This document shows positions 1 to 10,235 of a stretch of DNA of 64,000 bases, piece after piece; within the stretch, counting starts at the first letter, position 1, and every line of letters begins with the position of its first letter. The stretch spans positions 124,001 through 188,000 of the forward strand of contig NC_052105.1 of assembly GCF_012273895.1 (NCBI RefSeq), read 5' to 3'. The stretch is from Zerene cesonia (lineage: Eukaryota; Arthropoda; Insecta; Lepidoptera; Pieridae). The translations under genes were made by a program, and so were the position numbers. The notes under the pieces were generated by a model. The model did not search any database, was not told the origin of the DNA, and was given only the letters and a program-made list of their open reading frames with translations.

Positions 1-3000
1 TCAATATTTCACCCCTTCGCTGATGATACAAGCATGAAACTTGGCGTATTACTGTCAATAACAAATCCTGAGCGATACTTGCGACAGCGTGCCGCTACCA
101 TCGCCTTATTTTTAAAGCTTGAAAGATCAATTTCCTTTAAATTATGTTAAAATATATTTGTAATATGGGAGGAAATTAAATCACTAAGAATGGAAGAAGC
201 CGTGCCCCAGCATAATATCGTCCCTTCGAAAACGTAAAGATTGGATGGATATTTGAACCTTTTTTACCCTCGGTGATACTTAGAGCGATAATATTTGGAA
301 ATATGTACTTGAAAGGACATTTGCATAAACATTTCTTAATTGGGTTGTCTTTGAATGAATTGGGGCGTCTTGGAAATGCAATTACGGGAACGTGGAAAAA
401 GTTCCAACGATTTCATTGTTCGTATGACAAGCGGCTCGCGGTGTTTGTTTGCTTCTAAATGTCTTTTAAAAAATAAATAAACGTTTTGTTTAATAACACT
501 TTGCTGATATGTACATTGTATATGCGCAGTAGTCAGTGAACCTGAGAAGTGAGTCCAAAGTTGTGGCTTTTCACTTCATATGATTCACTGCTCGCTAATT
601 ATATCTAAATGCTTATTAGTACCTATTAAATTTGTTGTACAAATTTTTCATATTCATTCATGAACTTGTTTAAAATTAAATAAGAGACGATGGAACTTTG
701 AACATAACGCAATAAATTGATACAATAAATAAATTCAATTAAATAAGCCTAACGATATCAAATGTAAGGAACCCCATGGTAACTGGCAACATAATCTCCT
801 CATCCTTCCACATATAATTGAGTAATTTAAATACAATAACGTCCTCTAACTTTCACCTTAGATAAGTAGGTCACGGCATATAGCGTCACGTGTCGAATAC
901 CGATCTTAGGAAAAAAGCTATGGTTAATCTCATTACAGGTTGAAAGGTCATTCCACTTCCTCGTAAGAGATAATTATCATGACTTTGGCTAATAACTGAC
1001 GGATTAAATAAAACCTCCCTTCTACCTTTATTGGGGTCTTATAGCGCCCGGCTTATGTGTACGTGTGTGTGTATGTGTGTACGTGGGGCATTTCGTTTCA
1101 TTATCGACAATCATTTTCAGTTATAAGCTCGCTCATTTGAGGCGTGGGACTGGAGCAAGCTTCAGTATAAAAGACCTCTTGCTGGGGAACTATAATAGCC
1201 TATAATATCCACACCCGTGGGTGTATACACAATATAAACATAGTATGATACAAGCATATGTTGATTTCCATTGGACATATGAAGTATTTCACAGCGGGAG
1301 ATAAGAATTTAACAACTCACATTTCCTGTATTTAGGTCCTAGAATAAAGATTATTTGTATGGTATTCTTATAAGGAACTGATATATTCAGATTGATTTAT
1401 TATTTATTTTTAACGTCAAGATTAAGTATGATGAATTAATTGCCTTAATTCTATTATTTATCCTATTTTTAGTACCACCAAAGATGTCTTAGAACTGACA
1501 TCGAAGGGAATTACATAGAATTAGCTAACATGCTATCTGAAATGGAGATGAATAATGAAACCCAGCGTCGAGTCAGACATGACACCAACGAAGCACTTAA
1601 TATTATTCAGCATTAAGACAATAAGTTTGAGCTTCAAATCCGATTTACTTTGCCTATCGTAATCCTCATAAAAGTTATGCTAAACAAGTCGCAATTTAAA
1701 CCATCACAATGGACTAAACAAACACCTGAAGTATTTAAATATTTCTTGCGCAAACTGTAAAGTACTTACGAATTCCAGTTCGGAGGCGCTCACTTGCCAT
1801 AATCTCGCTGATTAGTACAAAGTTAGCTTCACTCGCTTCCTATTGCTATAATCTGTCGTCATAATAAGCAAAACCGTTGGCTATAAAGATATTAAAATAT
1901 CGTAAAATGTAACTTTTACATTTAACATTAAGGACAATTATCTTTTTATTAGCTTTGTTGTAAAATTAATTACTCACCATAACGACAAAGGATAAACTTT
2001 CCTTGTGTAGTTCACAAGTCTCTCTGTGAATTTGTTAGTGGTATTAATATTTCAGTAGTTGAGTCAGCCAGGTCCATTATAAATTTGTAGTCAATTAAAA
2101 AAATATATTTATGAGTAACTGACCCTATCTTGACTTCAACAGGCGGCCTTGGTTTGAACTGCATTGTTTATAAATTGGAATACGTTTTTATTTAGGTTTC
2201 TAATTTTCTTTTATATTGATTTTTTAAACTTATCCTGAAAGATAATATAATACACATAAATTGATTCAATCATGAGTAATGGAAGTTAAAATTCATTAAT
2301 AATATATTTATATACACAACTAAATGACTTTGCTAGTTGTTAATAACTGGTGGTGGTAATTTATTTATTTCTCGCAAACACAAACATACTACATACAGTA
2401 TTTTTACACTTTTAAAATAAAATACCGGTTTCTACAAGCTATATTCTGGTCATAGTCAATTTAAAAAGTGCCTAAAAATGGAGACAGAGTGACTTAATCT
2501 AAAACTCTAAATGCATTTCCACCAAGAGGTATACACAGTATAATTGAAACACATTAAACTTATCTGATGAAAATAGCTCTGATATACAATAATTACACCG
2601 ACATTCACACATTAAGGAAATGTAATTAAACAAATTTAATTGATAATGTAACAAGTAATCGCTACTTGTATCGAGCAGGTGATGCGCGCGGGTGACTGCG
2701 ACCCGCGTCAATGGTAACATGGGTTATTTATTTTTAATTACTCGTACTTTCAACTCGGCTAAGGCTCCGTAATTTGTTTTACATTGCTACAACATTACAA
2801 TTGAAAACTTTTGTGTCTATTGTTTTAGACGAAACAATAATGATCAAATATTTTAATCAATCAATTCGATGGCTTTTGGTTCTTAATGATGAATAACTAT
2901 ATCATTGTGCATTGTTTTATTATGATATATTGGTGGTGTGGATTGTCTTTTGATATAATAATATACAAATTGCTTATAAAATAAAAAGGAAAACACTAAA

Positions 3001-4657
3001 CATGTATATTGTAATTCGTAGATATGAATATAATGTTACGAAACAAGTTTTTACATAATTGTAAACAATACAAATTGTCTAATATTATGGATGTCAATGT
3101 GATTTTATTTTTATAAACTATTCATCGTTTCTAATTATAACTAGTTTACAAGCAGTTGCCGCACTAATAATATATAATTTAGTAAACTGTACCTTAAAAG
3201 TCCAGTCGTATAGCTTAGATTGCTTTCTTATTTTTCACTTTCCGGTTTTCGTTTTCACTTTTCGAATTTTCACTTTGGCTGTCAAAGTCACATCTTTTTC
3301 CGCTCGCGCCACCATATTGTATTAAATGGCGTCATAAAATGTTACATATTTTATTTGAATCATCTATTGTCTGAACTCCCGAAAGAGTGCACAGGTAAAG
3401 ATATTTTTCAAACCGAAAGACTGGACTAGACAGACTAGAGAGACATCTGAAACAGCACCAATAACCGAAACGTATTTTCTTTGTATCTGACTATCGTTAT
3501 ATCTAATGGATCGCGTGTGTTTAACACTTTTAATTTCAAACCATTAAAAATTTAAGAATAAAACCCCTGAAATATCTCATAAATATTTAAACCCATTAAC
3601 ATATTTGCATTTCGGCGCTCCGAGGAGATTCTTAACATTATTGGTATCCGGGAGAATCAAGAGATCCAAAATACAAAGGGCAGTGCCAAAACATTGAGTG
3701 AAAACTTCTTTATAAATAATATTTCTTACAAACATTCCACCTCGGGGCAGCGCGCAAACATTGCTTCCGTTACAGCCAATATTTACCGTAGTGTTGTCAG
3801 ATGTTGATTTCAATTTCTGTTACAAGTTCCCGGTTTTGAATAGATCATTCTTTATAATATTTCAGTCATTTTATAGAAGTAATTTATAATATTTGTGATT
3901 CGATTAAACTATAAGTATTTACATACGCACCAGATAATATATAATCATTGTAAAACCGACTCTTCTCTATAGAAACTGCTTTCTGAACCGATGTAAAATG
4001 TTAAAACGATACAACGTCGACTGTTATTATACATTCACAAAAAGTGTAAAAAGAAGTCTAATTGAATGACGTTTAAGTTTGAATTTGAAAAATGAATAAA
4101 CGTCGACTTTGCGCGGGCATCACTAACTGTAACGGTCGAATGTGCGATAGGTAAGGTTATGGGCCGGCGACAAAAAGCAAGGTGCGCGTAAATCAGCCCG
4201 CCCCGTTGAGGGGTCATTTATTTTTTGTCGACCCATAACAGCTCTACGAAATTTGGATGTTTCGTAAAAAAATAACTCCTCACAGTCGCAGAAATGTGCT
4301 TGAATTATAATCATTTTGTTGAAGTGTATAAGAGTGTTGAAGAGCTTTTTTGGACTTTCTAATGGAATGGAACTCGATTGATTTCAAAAATTCTTTCACT
4401 GTTATATGTAGAATGTTAAAGGCAATATATGCCTCGGGCAAAAGTGAGGCGAATCGCTAGTATCAAACGTATTTATTCTATATTTATTTTGTAGATTTTA
4501 GACTAATCTGTACTAAAAATTCTTCAGAAAAATTACTAACACATAAATAAAAATATCTATGCACCCAAGATTGGTTGAAAACTTTTGGCTCTAACATTGT
4601 CTCGATAAAACAAGCAGCATAATGTTAATTTAATTACCAACTTCTTTGAGTATGATT
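1..4657. other. AT-rich non-coding stretch
   Basis: I see no gene here. Stops are dense in all frames and the longest frames are about 60-80 codons without family features. A GT-rich run lies at about 1054-1083, and a TATAAAAG at 1166-1173 could be a core promoter but has no coding sequence after it. Two short perfect inverted repeats lie at 2651-2669 and 2687-2707. The rest is ordinary AT-rich sequence. Confidence 0.7.
2651..2707. repeat. Two neighbouring short inverted repeats
   Basis: ACAAGTA and TACTTGT (2651-2657, 2663-2669) are perfect 7-bp arms around a 5-nt loop. CGCGGGT and ACCCGCG (2687-2693, 2701-2707) are perfect 7-bp GC arms around a 7-nt loop. The second is a local GC peak in AT-rich DNA. 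On the minus strand it forms the start of a 73-codon frame with no recognisable product. Confidence 0.55.
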
Positions 4658-4678
4658 TAATAATAATAATAATAATAA
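4658..4678. repeat. (TAA)7 microsatellite, likely the 3' tail of the minus-strand LINE at 5399
   Basis: Seven perfect TAA units stand directly left of a GC-rich LINE 3' region, and a second run of six TAA units (5381-5398) stands at its right end. The minus-strand LINE that begins at 5399 would end in TTA repeats, which read as TAA on this strand. The simplest reading is that the left run is the original tail of that older LINE and that the plus-strand LINE inserted into it. Confidence 0.6.
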
Positions 4679-5398
4679 GCCCGCAGGGCACCTTGTGGCG
4701 AGGTGTCGGGGAGTAGCGACCCCGCGGGCGAATGCTCCCGGGGGAGGCCCCTGTCCTCATCTCCGGCTTGCCTTAACCGGCCGGCCGGAGTGAAGCCTGA
4801 CGAGGACAGGACCCCCACCTCTGGCTTGCCTTAGCCGGCCGGCCAGAGTGGAGTCGCGAGAGCTTTTAGCTCGAAGGGTGGATGCGAAGCGTAAGTGGCG
4901 AGTGGGCACGTGATGCTGGACCCTCAGGGAGCGCGTGATCGTCGTTTAAAGTCCAGCGACGCCTCTCCACCCTTAGCTGCTCATGATATGTTGCCCCCTC
5001 GTCGCATTATTGCAGCGACTTTTATGGGGGGCCCATACAGTGAGAGGGCGAGTCACCGCCTGCCAACAAATTTTTACTTCTCTTAAGTAGAAAGGCAGGT
5101 GCCATAGTTTCCATAGTTCCCAATACCAGTCCATTTAGCATCCCATTTCATAGACCAGTTTTTAAATTTCCATATCTTGCAATAGTACTACATCGGCCGC
5201 GGACTGCCTAGGGCTGTAACTCTATAGTGCAGCCATGGGCAGGCTGCGGCTGATGTCTCATAACACATTAAAAATCTCAAAAGGGCCTCTGCGTGTTGGA
5301 TCTGTGTCCCCACGTAAGCCTTCCAAAAGACCGGGTGCCTTCCTTCTGGGGGTACCCGAGTATTATGGAAATGAGAAACATAATAATAATAATAATAA
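4679..5398 (+). mobile_element. 5'-truncated non-LTR retrotransposon, 3' UTR with TAA tail
   Basis: This is a GC-rich block in AT-rich DNA that ends on the plus strand in a (TAA)6 run (5381-5398), as do several lepidopteran LINEs. No ORF with reverse transcriptase motifs remains, so I read it as 3' untranslated sequence only. It contains two similar hairpins (4761-4790 and 4819-4848) whose stems differ by a compensated base pair, and a longer 9-bp pairing, 4750-4758 with 4802-4810. Such structures are plausible recognition elements for the element's reverse transcriptase. Short frames inside it (for example 4895-5086 and 5235-5435) have no recognisable product. Clade is not assigned; a TAA tail alone cannot decide it. 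Confidence 0.7.
4750..4848 (+). other. Duplicated covarying RNA hairpins in LINE 3' UTR
   Basis: CTCCGGC (4761-4767) pairs with GCCGGAG (4784-4790). The neighbouring near-copy pairs CTCTGGC (4819-4825) with GCCAGAG (4842-4848). The fourth stem pair is C-G in the first and T-A in the second, so both strands changed together and pairing was kept. CCTGTCCTC (4750-4758) can also pair with GAGGACAGG (4802-4810), enclosing the first hairpin. The loops share the motif TTGCCTTA. Confidence 0.65.
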
Positions 5399-5782
5399 AC
5401 ATTTATTGTCAACAGCACAAAAACTCACAAGATAAAAAGATACATATAAAAACCAACGATCTATCCGTTGACAAAAGGGGCCAACTCAGTATCTGGTGCG
5501 AATGCTAAAAAATAACCATTCGCACCACTGATTTTCAGTGGCCCCTGATGACATTTGGAGTGCACAATTAGCACAACTTAACTATATACAAAAAGAAAAA
5601 TAGGTAATACACGATAAATTATACAAACACATTAAAATAACAACCAAAAAATAAAGAAAGAAAATAGTAAAATAACAAAAAAAGAAAAACAAAAAAAAAT
5701 TATGTGAAATAAATTACAACAAACCAAAAATGAAATTAAATTAAATGAATATGAACAAACTATATTTAAAAAGAATATACTT
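5399..5782 (-). mobile_element. Non-LTR retrotransposon 3' region, minus strand, cut by gap
   Basis: Read on the minus strand, this ends in AATAAATGTTTATTATT followed by TTA repeats, a familiar lepidopteran LINE 3' terminus with a polyadenylation signal. The remaining 380 bp is A-rich on the plus strand (T-rich in the element) and non-coding. A nested stem-loop occupies 5477-5545. The upstream part of the element would lie in or beyond the N run at 5783. Whether the flank after the gap belongs to it cannot be told. Confidence 0.65.
5477..5545. other. Nested stem-loops in LINE 3' UTR
   Basis: GGTGCGAATG (5495-5504) pairs perfectly with CATTCGCACC (5517-5526) around a 12-nt loop. Outside it, GGGGCCA (5477-5483) pairs with TGGCCCC (5539-5545), and CACTGA/TCAGTG forms another small hairpin between them. 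The compact cluster looks like a structured 3' end of the minus-strand LINE. Confidence 0.6.
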
Positions 5783-6782
5783 NNNNNNNNNNNNNNNNNN
5801 NNNNNNNNNNNNNNNNNNNNNNNNNNNNNNNNNNNNNNNNNNNNNNNNNNNNNNNNNNNNNNNNNNNNNNNNNNNNNNNNNNNNNNNNNNNNNNNNNNNN
5901 NNNNNNNNNNNNNNNNNNNNNNNNNNNNNNNNNNNNNNNNNNNNNNNNNNNNNNNNNNNNNNNNNNNNNNNNNNNNNNNNNNNNNNNNNNNNNNNNNNNN
6001 NNNNNNNNNNNNNNNNNNNNNNNNNNNNNNNNNNNNNNNNNNNNNNNNNNNNNNNNNNNNNNNNNNNNNNNNNNNNNNNNNNNNNNNNNNNNNNNNNNNN
6101 NNNNNNNNNNNNNNNNNNNNNNNNNNNNNNNNNNNNNNNNNNNNNNNNNNNNNNNNNNNNNNNNNNNNNNNNNNNNNNNNNNNNNNNNNNNNNNNNNNNN
6201 NNNNNNNNNNNNNNNNNNNNNNNNNNNNNNNNNNNNNNNNNNNNNNNNNNNNNNNNNNNNNNNNNNNNNNNNNNNNNNNNNNNNNNNNNNNNNNNNNNNN
6301 NNNNNNNNNNNNNNNNNNNNNNNNNNNNNNNNNNNNNNNNNNNNNNNNNNNNNNNNNNNNNNNNNNNNNNNNNNNNNNNNNNNNNNNNNNNNNNNNNNNN
6401 NNNNNNNNNNNNNNNNNNNNNNNNNNNNNNNNNNNNNNNNNNNNNNNNNNNNNNNNNNNNNNNNNNNNNNNNNNNNNNNNNNNNNNNNNNNNNNNNNNNN
6501 NNNNNNNNNNNNNNNNNNNNNNNNNNNNNNNNNNNNNNNNNNNNNNNNNNNNNNNNNNNNNNNNNNNNNNNNNNNNNNNNNNNNNNNNNNNNNNNNNNNN
6601 NNNNNNNNNNNNNNNNNNNNNNNNNNNNNNNNNNNNNNNNNNNNNNNNNNNNNNNNNNNNNNNNNNNNNNNNNNNNNNNNNNNNNNNNNNNNNNNNNNNN
6701 NNNNNNNNNNNNNNNNNNNNNNNNNNNNNNNNNNNNNNNNNNNNNNNNNNNNNNNNNNNNNNNNNNNNNNNNNNNNNNNNNN
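5783..6782. other. Assembly gap, 1000 N
   Basis: The run of N is exactly 1000 long, a placeholder of unknown true size. It starts inside a minus-strand LINE 3' region, consistent with an assembly break in repeats. Open frames spanning it are artefacts. Confidence 0.99.
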
Positions 6783-6850
6783 TTTTGTATTGATCTGAAC
6801 TTGCTCCTTAATATGTTTCCACATTGTCGATGGTCGATGAATATTTTGAT

Positions 6851-6909
6851 TAATATAAGTTAATACTTATATTAAAAGGAAGCATACTTTAATAAGTATG
6901 CTTCCTTTT
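6851..6909. repeat. Two abutting perfect inverted repeats with the same TAAT loop
   Basis: TAATATAAGT (6851-6860) and ACTTATATTA (6865-6874) are perfect 10-bp arms around TAAT. Directly adjoining, AAAAGGAAGCATACTT (6874-6889) and AAGTATGCTTCCTTTT (6894-6909) are perfect 16-bp arms, again around TAAT. They lie about 70 bp after a gap. At 36 nt the larger hairpin is too short for a normal microRNA precursor. Its origin is unknown to me. Confidence 0.75.
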
Positions 6910-7383
6910 CCCTGTGAATAGCAAGCCTTACGTAATGCTTCAATTCAAGGTAGGTGTTTTTATCCTCACTAAGCTTAGTTATGTATTTCACAAATATTAA
7001 GGTACATTTGTTCTTACGTGAAACAAATGAACAATATTCGAGCAATTACGCAAAATACCGCAATCCCATCGCGCATCTAATTACAGCTTTCATGTCATCC
7101 TTGTATTCAATTACCCACCTTAACGTCGTAACGTACAATACTCGTGTAAATTTATCTAGACCTATATTTATATGAAGATAAAGTACGCAAATAGAACCTA
7201 GCCTATATAATAAAAAAATAAACTAAAATTCCTAAAAAGGCGCTTTTAATTACTAATGGTGATATGAATTGTAAATTGAAAGTGATAGAAATTTATCAAA
7301 CAATTACGTACGTAGATTAAACATTGAATTCCTTTAATGCTAAGATGATATAAACGACCCATTTAAAAAAAAAAATAACGATA
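6910..7383. other. AT-rich stretch, nothing recognised
   Basis: No gene or repeat is recognised between the twin palindromes and the GCTACG cluster. The longest frame (6954-7175, 73 codons) lacks any recognisable feature. Confidence 0.6.
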
Positions 7384-7480
7384 TGTAGCCCGTTCGTAGC
7401 ACGCTACGAAACTTCGTAGCTTTGTACACGATTTCGCTCGCTACGGCATTCTAGTTAGATTATTCACGTCGTAGCCCGCT
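7384..7480. repeat. CGTAGC/GCTACG cluster, copy 1
   Basis: CGTAGC or its complement GCTACG occurs five times in about 95 bp, in both orientations, so the block is full of small inverted repeats. A similar cluster lies at 57581-57640. I do not recognise the element; it may be the core of a degraded foldback repeat. Confidence 0.5.
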
Positions 7481-7664
7481 GGACCTTGCCGGTTTCCGTA
7501 ATGGATTATATTGCAGTGATATTCGGAACCCACAATGAAATCAATGTTTCTATATTATTTTAATATTTTTTGAGAATTAGTGCACTTTAGAAATTGTCCT
7601 ATTTATAAAGCGATTCAATGCTATAAAACTAAAAAAATAAAATTAATTGCTTATAAGCAGTTGA

Positions 7665-7984
7665 CAGGCAACAGTACAAAAGTAGTGGTGGCTCAGTGGT
7701 GAGAACCTCGGACTTCAAAATCGATAAGTCGGGGTTCGAGACCGGGCGAGCGTGCAGGAAATAAATTGATCTTTCAATTTATCTGCGCATGTGGATAACA
7801 TCACCACTGCTTAAACGGTGAAGGAAAACATCGTGAGGAAACCGGCATGTCCAAGAATCAAAAGTTCGACGACATGTGACATCTGCCAACCCGCACTTGG
7901 CCAGCGTGGTGGATTATGGCCTGAACCCTCATAGGAGGCCTGTGTCCCAGCAGTGGGAACATATATGGGCTGATGATGATGATG
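7665..7984 (+). mobile_element. tRNA-derived SINE, copy 1
   Basis: The head carries RNA polymerase III promoter boxes: box A TGGCTCAGTGG (7689-7699) and box B GGTTCGAGACC (7733-7743), as in a tRNA gene. The body is nearly identical to the copy at 49979-50277, and it ends in TGGGCTGATGATGATGATG, a tail I know from lepidopteran SINEs and their partner LINE. A direct repeat AAGCAGTTGA flanks it (7655-7664 and 7985-7994), a target-site duplication. About 13 bp between the left duplication and the usual SINE start (near 7678) may be an imperfect continuation of the duplication. Frames inside it (7811-8196, both strands) are not genes. Confidence 0.88.
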
Positions 7985-7994
7985 AAGCAGTTGA

Positions 7995-8142
7995 AGTCGG
8001 CAATCCAATGGCAATTTATGAAATCGGTAGAGGAGTAATGACTGCAATCAACTTTACGCCTCTCCAAATGTTCATGGGCGGTGGTAGCGCTTACCATGAG
8101 GCTACCCAGCAGCTGCATTACCGTCATGACATAAATAAAACT
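7995..8142 (+). mobile_element. Degraded LINE/SINE 3' fragment
   Basis: The stretch contains GTTCATGGGCGGTGGT followed by GCTTACCAT and ends in CATGACATAAATAAAA. The same order occurs at 46132-46206. This is a common lepidopteran retroelement 3' end. The SINE at 7665 appears to have inserted into or beside this older copy. No coding sequence survives. Confidence 0.6.
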
Positions 8143-10019
8143 AGAATACATACACGTACGATTTACTCATTACGTAACACTCCTTCCCATTTCTAGAAAA
8201 ATCTCAAAGCAAATAGAAAGTTCTCGGAATCTGGAGAACATCCAAAGATTCCCAGTTCCTTGTCCCATTGCCTCTCAAGGATGACTCCTTTGTGCGGCGG
8301 TCTCGCCATTCGATTCCCGCAATGATTAATGTTATGATACAGCCGCTGCACCTTAATGGATATGATGAAAATTCTTTAGTAATTTTGCGAGTAAAGTGAT
8401 GTGCTGGTGGTGTGCTCTGTAATTACTAATAAAGTGCAATTATTGACTTTCAATAAAATACTTGTTAAACCTTTGAGACATTTATATTTTAATTGTTATG
8501 AATTTAGGCGTTAGTATCTGCAAAAGATAATTGAGTAATGAACAAATAGCCATGAGTATGAAGTTAAATGTATGAGGTATGGCGTTCTTCAAATTTGAAA
8601 GCGAGATTTTGCAGATAAAGAATATGTAAATAAAATAAATGTCATCAATTTACAGAGTGAATCTCTATTACTGAGATTATAATACCGAACATACCGAAAT
8701 GTAAATATTTTATTAAAGCACTTACAATCAAAACGTTGGCCCACCAACACGGCCACCAGTAAAAGGATTATGCGTCTTGACCTAACACAGGACGCTACAT
8801 TTGCTGCGTTATAACTACAACCACATTACAAGCACCTACAATTATTGTATTATAGCCTTTACCTCTTTGACACAAGAGTGATATAATACGCCTACATTAA
8901 ATGGTTCCTCAAGATGTCATCCCTATCATTTCATTGGATATCACGCAGCTATGGCGTGTCGACGACATTTGTGTATTCGGGTGTAAAAGTGAATGGTGTT
9001 TTTCGTTATGTAATCGTGAAATCTTGCGTGAAACAAAATAATAAATACGAGATGGATATAATAATACGCGTTTACATCGGGATGTTGTATGGATGCTGTC
9101 ACTATGAGTATAACATTTCGAAACGATCGATCGACGAAACGATGTGTATGTTTGTTTGTTTATAAAATATTATTTGGGATATTTCGTAAGATAAGTACGA
9201 AGTTATACGAGACCTTTTACAATCTTAAAATTGTAGTATGCAAAAAACAATGCTTTTTGATTTTTAATACTTTTAAGACAATCGTAAAACAATGCAAAAT
9301 AGGCATGTTACAAACTAAAGTGTTACATTTTAAAGTAATTAAAGATAAATCTTGTAATTCACAACCATGCGAAAGCGAAAAACAAATAATTTCAAACATT
9401 TTAGTTTTTTTTAAGTGCAAACGTGAGGATAATTTAATGTGTCTTTCGTTTATTTTATGGTTTGTCTATTTGTATCTCAAATAAAGAAAAAAAAGAGAGA
9501 ATAACCTATTGTTTGTATTAAATACCTCGACGAGAGAAGCGTAAATCGCAATCTTAAACATTAAAACTCAATCCATTGTCGCGGAATTAAATAAAGCGTT
9601 CCATCCAAAGCCTTCGAAAGAAAACATTTTGATACACATTGTGTACGAAGTATTGATGAAATCTTCAGATACTTTCCGTAATGCGAGGTGGATGCTACGC
9701 TCGAGAGCCTTTTAGAGGGAAGCTAGTGGATTGGAAACCGGAAATAATTGTCATAGCTGCGCATCCCTTCGTGACGTAGACGCCTACTCCTCTGGGACAC
9801 GCGCTATACGAGGCTACTTTTAGAAGTAAATTCTCATACATTAATTGTTACTTGGCAGGTAAGCTAACAGAACATATGGTAAGCTCTGCTTTATGTATCT
9901 GAGATAAATGGAAAACATTTTAATCTAAATAATACAAGTTAAACGGTATCTTTGAGATTTCAAGTCGGAAAGTTTAGACTGGTTTATGTCAGTCTTATCT
10001 GCAACAATTAAAATAAAAC
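8143..10019. other. AT-rich non-coding stretch
   Basis: No gene is supported. The longest N-free frame of the window (9089-9484, 131 codons) lies here, but its product is a Lys/Phe/Cys/Ile-rich string without domains, a reverse-strand frame overlaps it, and base composition does not change. I treat it as chance. Confidence 0.6.
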
Positions 10020-10031
10020 AAGTAGTGGTTC

Positions 10032-10223
10032 AAAAGCAGTGGTGGCTCAGTGGTGAGGACCACTACTCAAAATCGATAAGTCAGAGTTCGGGACGTGCAG
10101 GAAATAAATTCATTTTTCAATTCATCTGCATCATCGGATAACATCACCACTGCTGGAAACGGAGAAGGAAAAGGCTTGTGTCCCAGTAGTAGGAACATGT
10201 ATGGGCTAATGATGATGATGATG
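10032..10223 (+). mobile_element. tRNA-derived SINE, copy 2, internally deleted
   Basis: This is the same family as the SINE at 7665. It begins with AAAAGCAGTGGTGGCTCAG, retains box A, has a degenerate box B (AGTTCGGGAC), and ends in TGGGCTAATGATGATGATG. About 100 bp of the middle is missing relative to the other two copies. The flanks are a 12-bp duplication with one mismatch, AAGTAGTGGTTC (10020-10031) and AAGTAATGGTTC (10224-10235). The divergence and deletion suggest an older insertion than the other two. Confidence 0.85.
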
Positions 10224-10235
10224 AAGTAATGGTTC

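Noticed and set aside
1166..1173. TATAAAAG as a core promoter
   Set aside because: Such motifs are expected by chance in AT-rich DNA and no transcript or coding sequence follows.
5745..6863. Frames of about 340-400 codons across the N runs (also at 18909-20124, 50693-51815, 55868-57076)
   Set aside because: Nearly all codons are N; only the few flanking residues are real sequence.
6874..6909. MicroRNA precursor
   Set aside because: The hairpin is only 36 nt with a 4-nt loop, too short for standard Drosha/Dicer processing.
7689..7760. Possible tRNA gene at the head of the SINE
   Set aside because: Box A and box B are present, but no cloverleaf closes and the sequence continues into the SINE body with a target duplication.
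7811..8196. Frames of 78-106 codons on both strands
   Set aside because: They lie inside the tRNA-derived SINE and the adjacent old repeat.
9089..9484. 131-codon open frame, the longest without N
   Set aside because: The product is a Lys/Phe/Ile/Cys string without domains, an antisense frame overlaps it, and neither base composition nor flanks suggest a gene.
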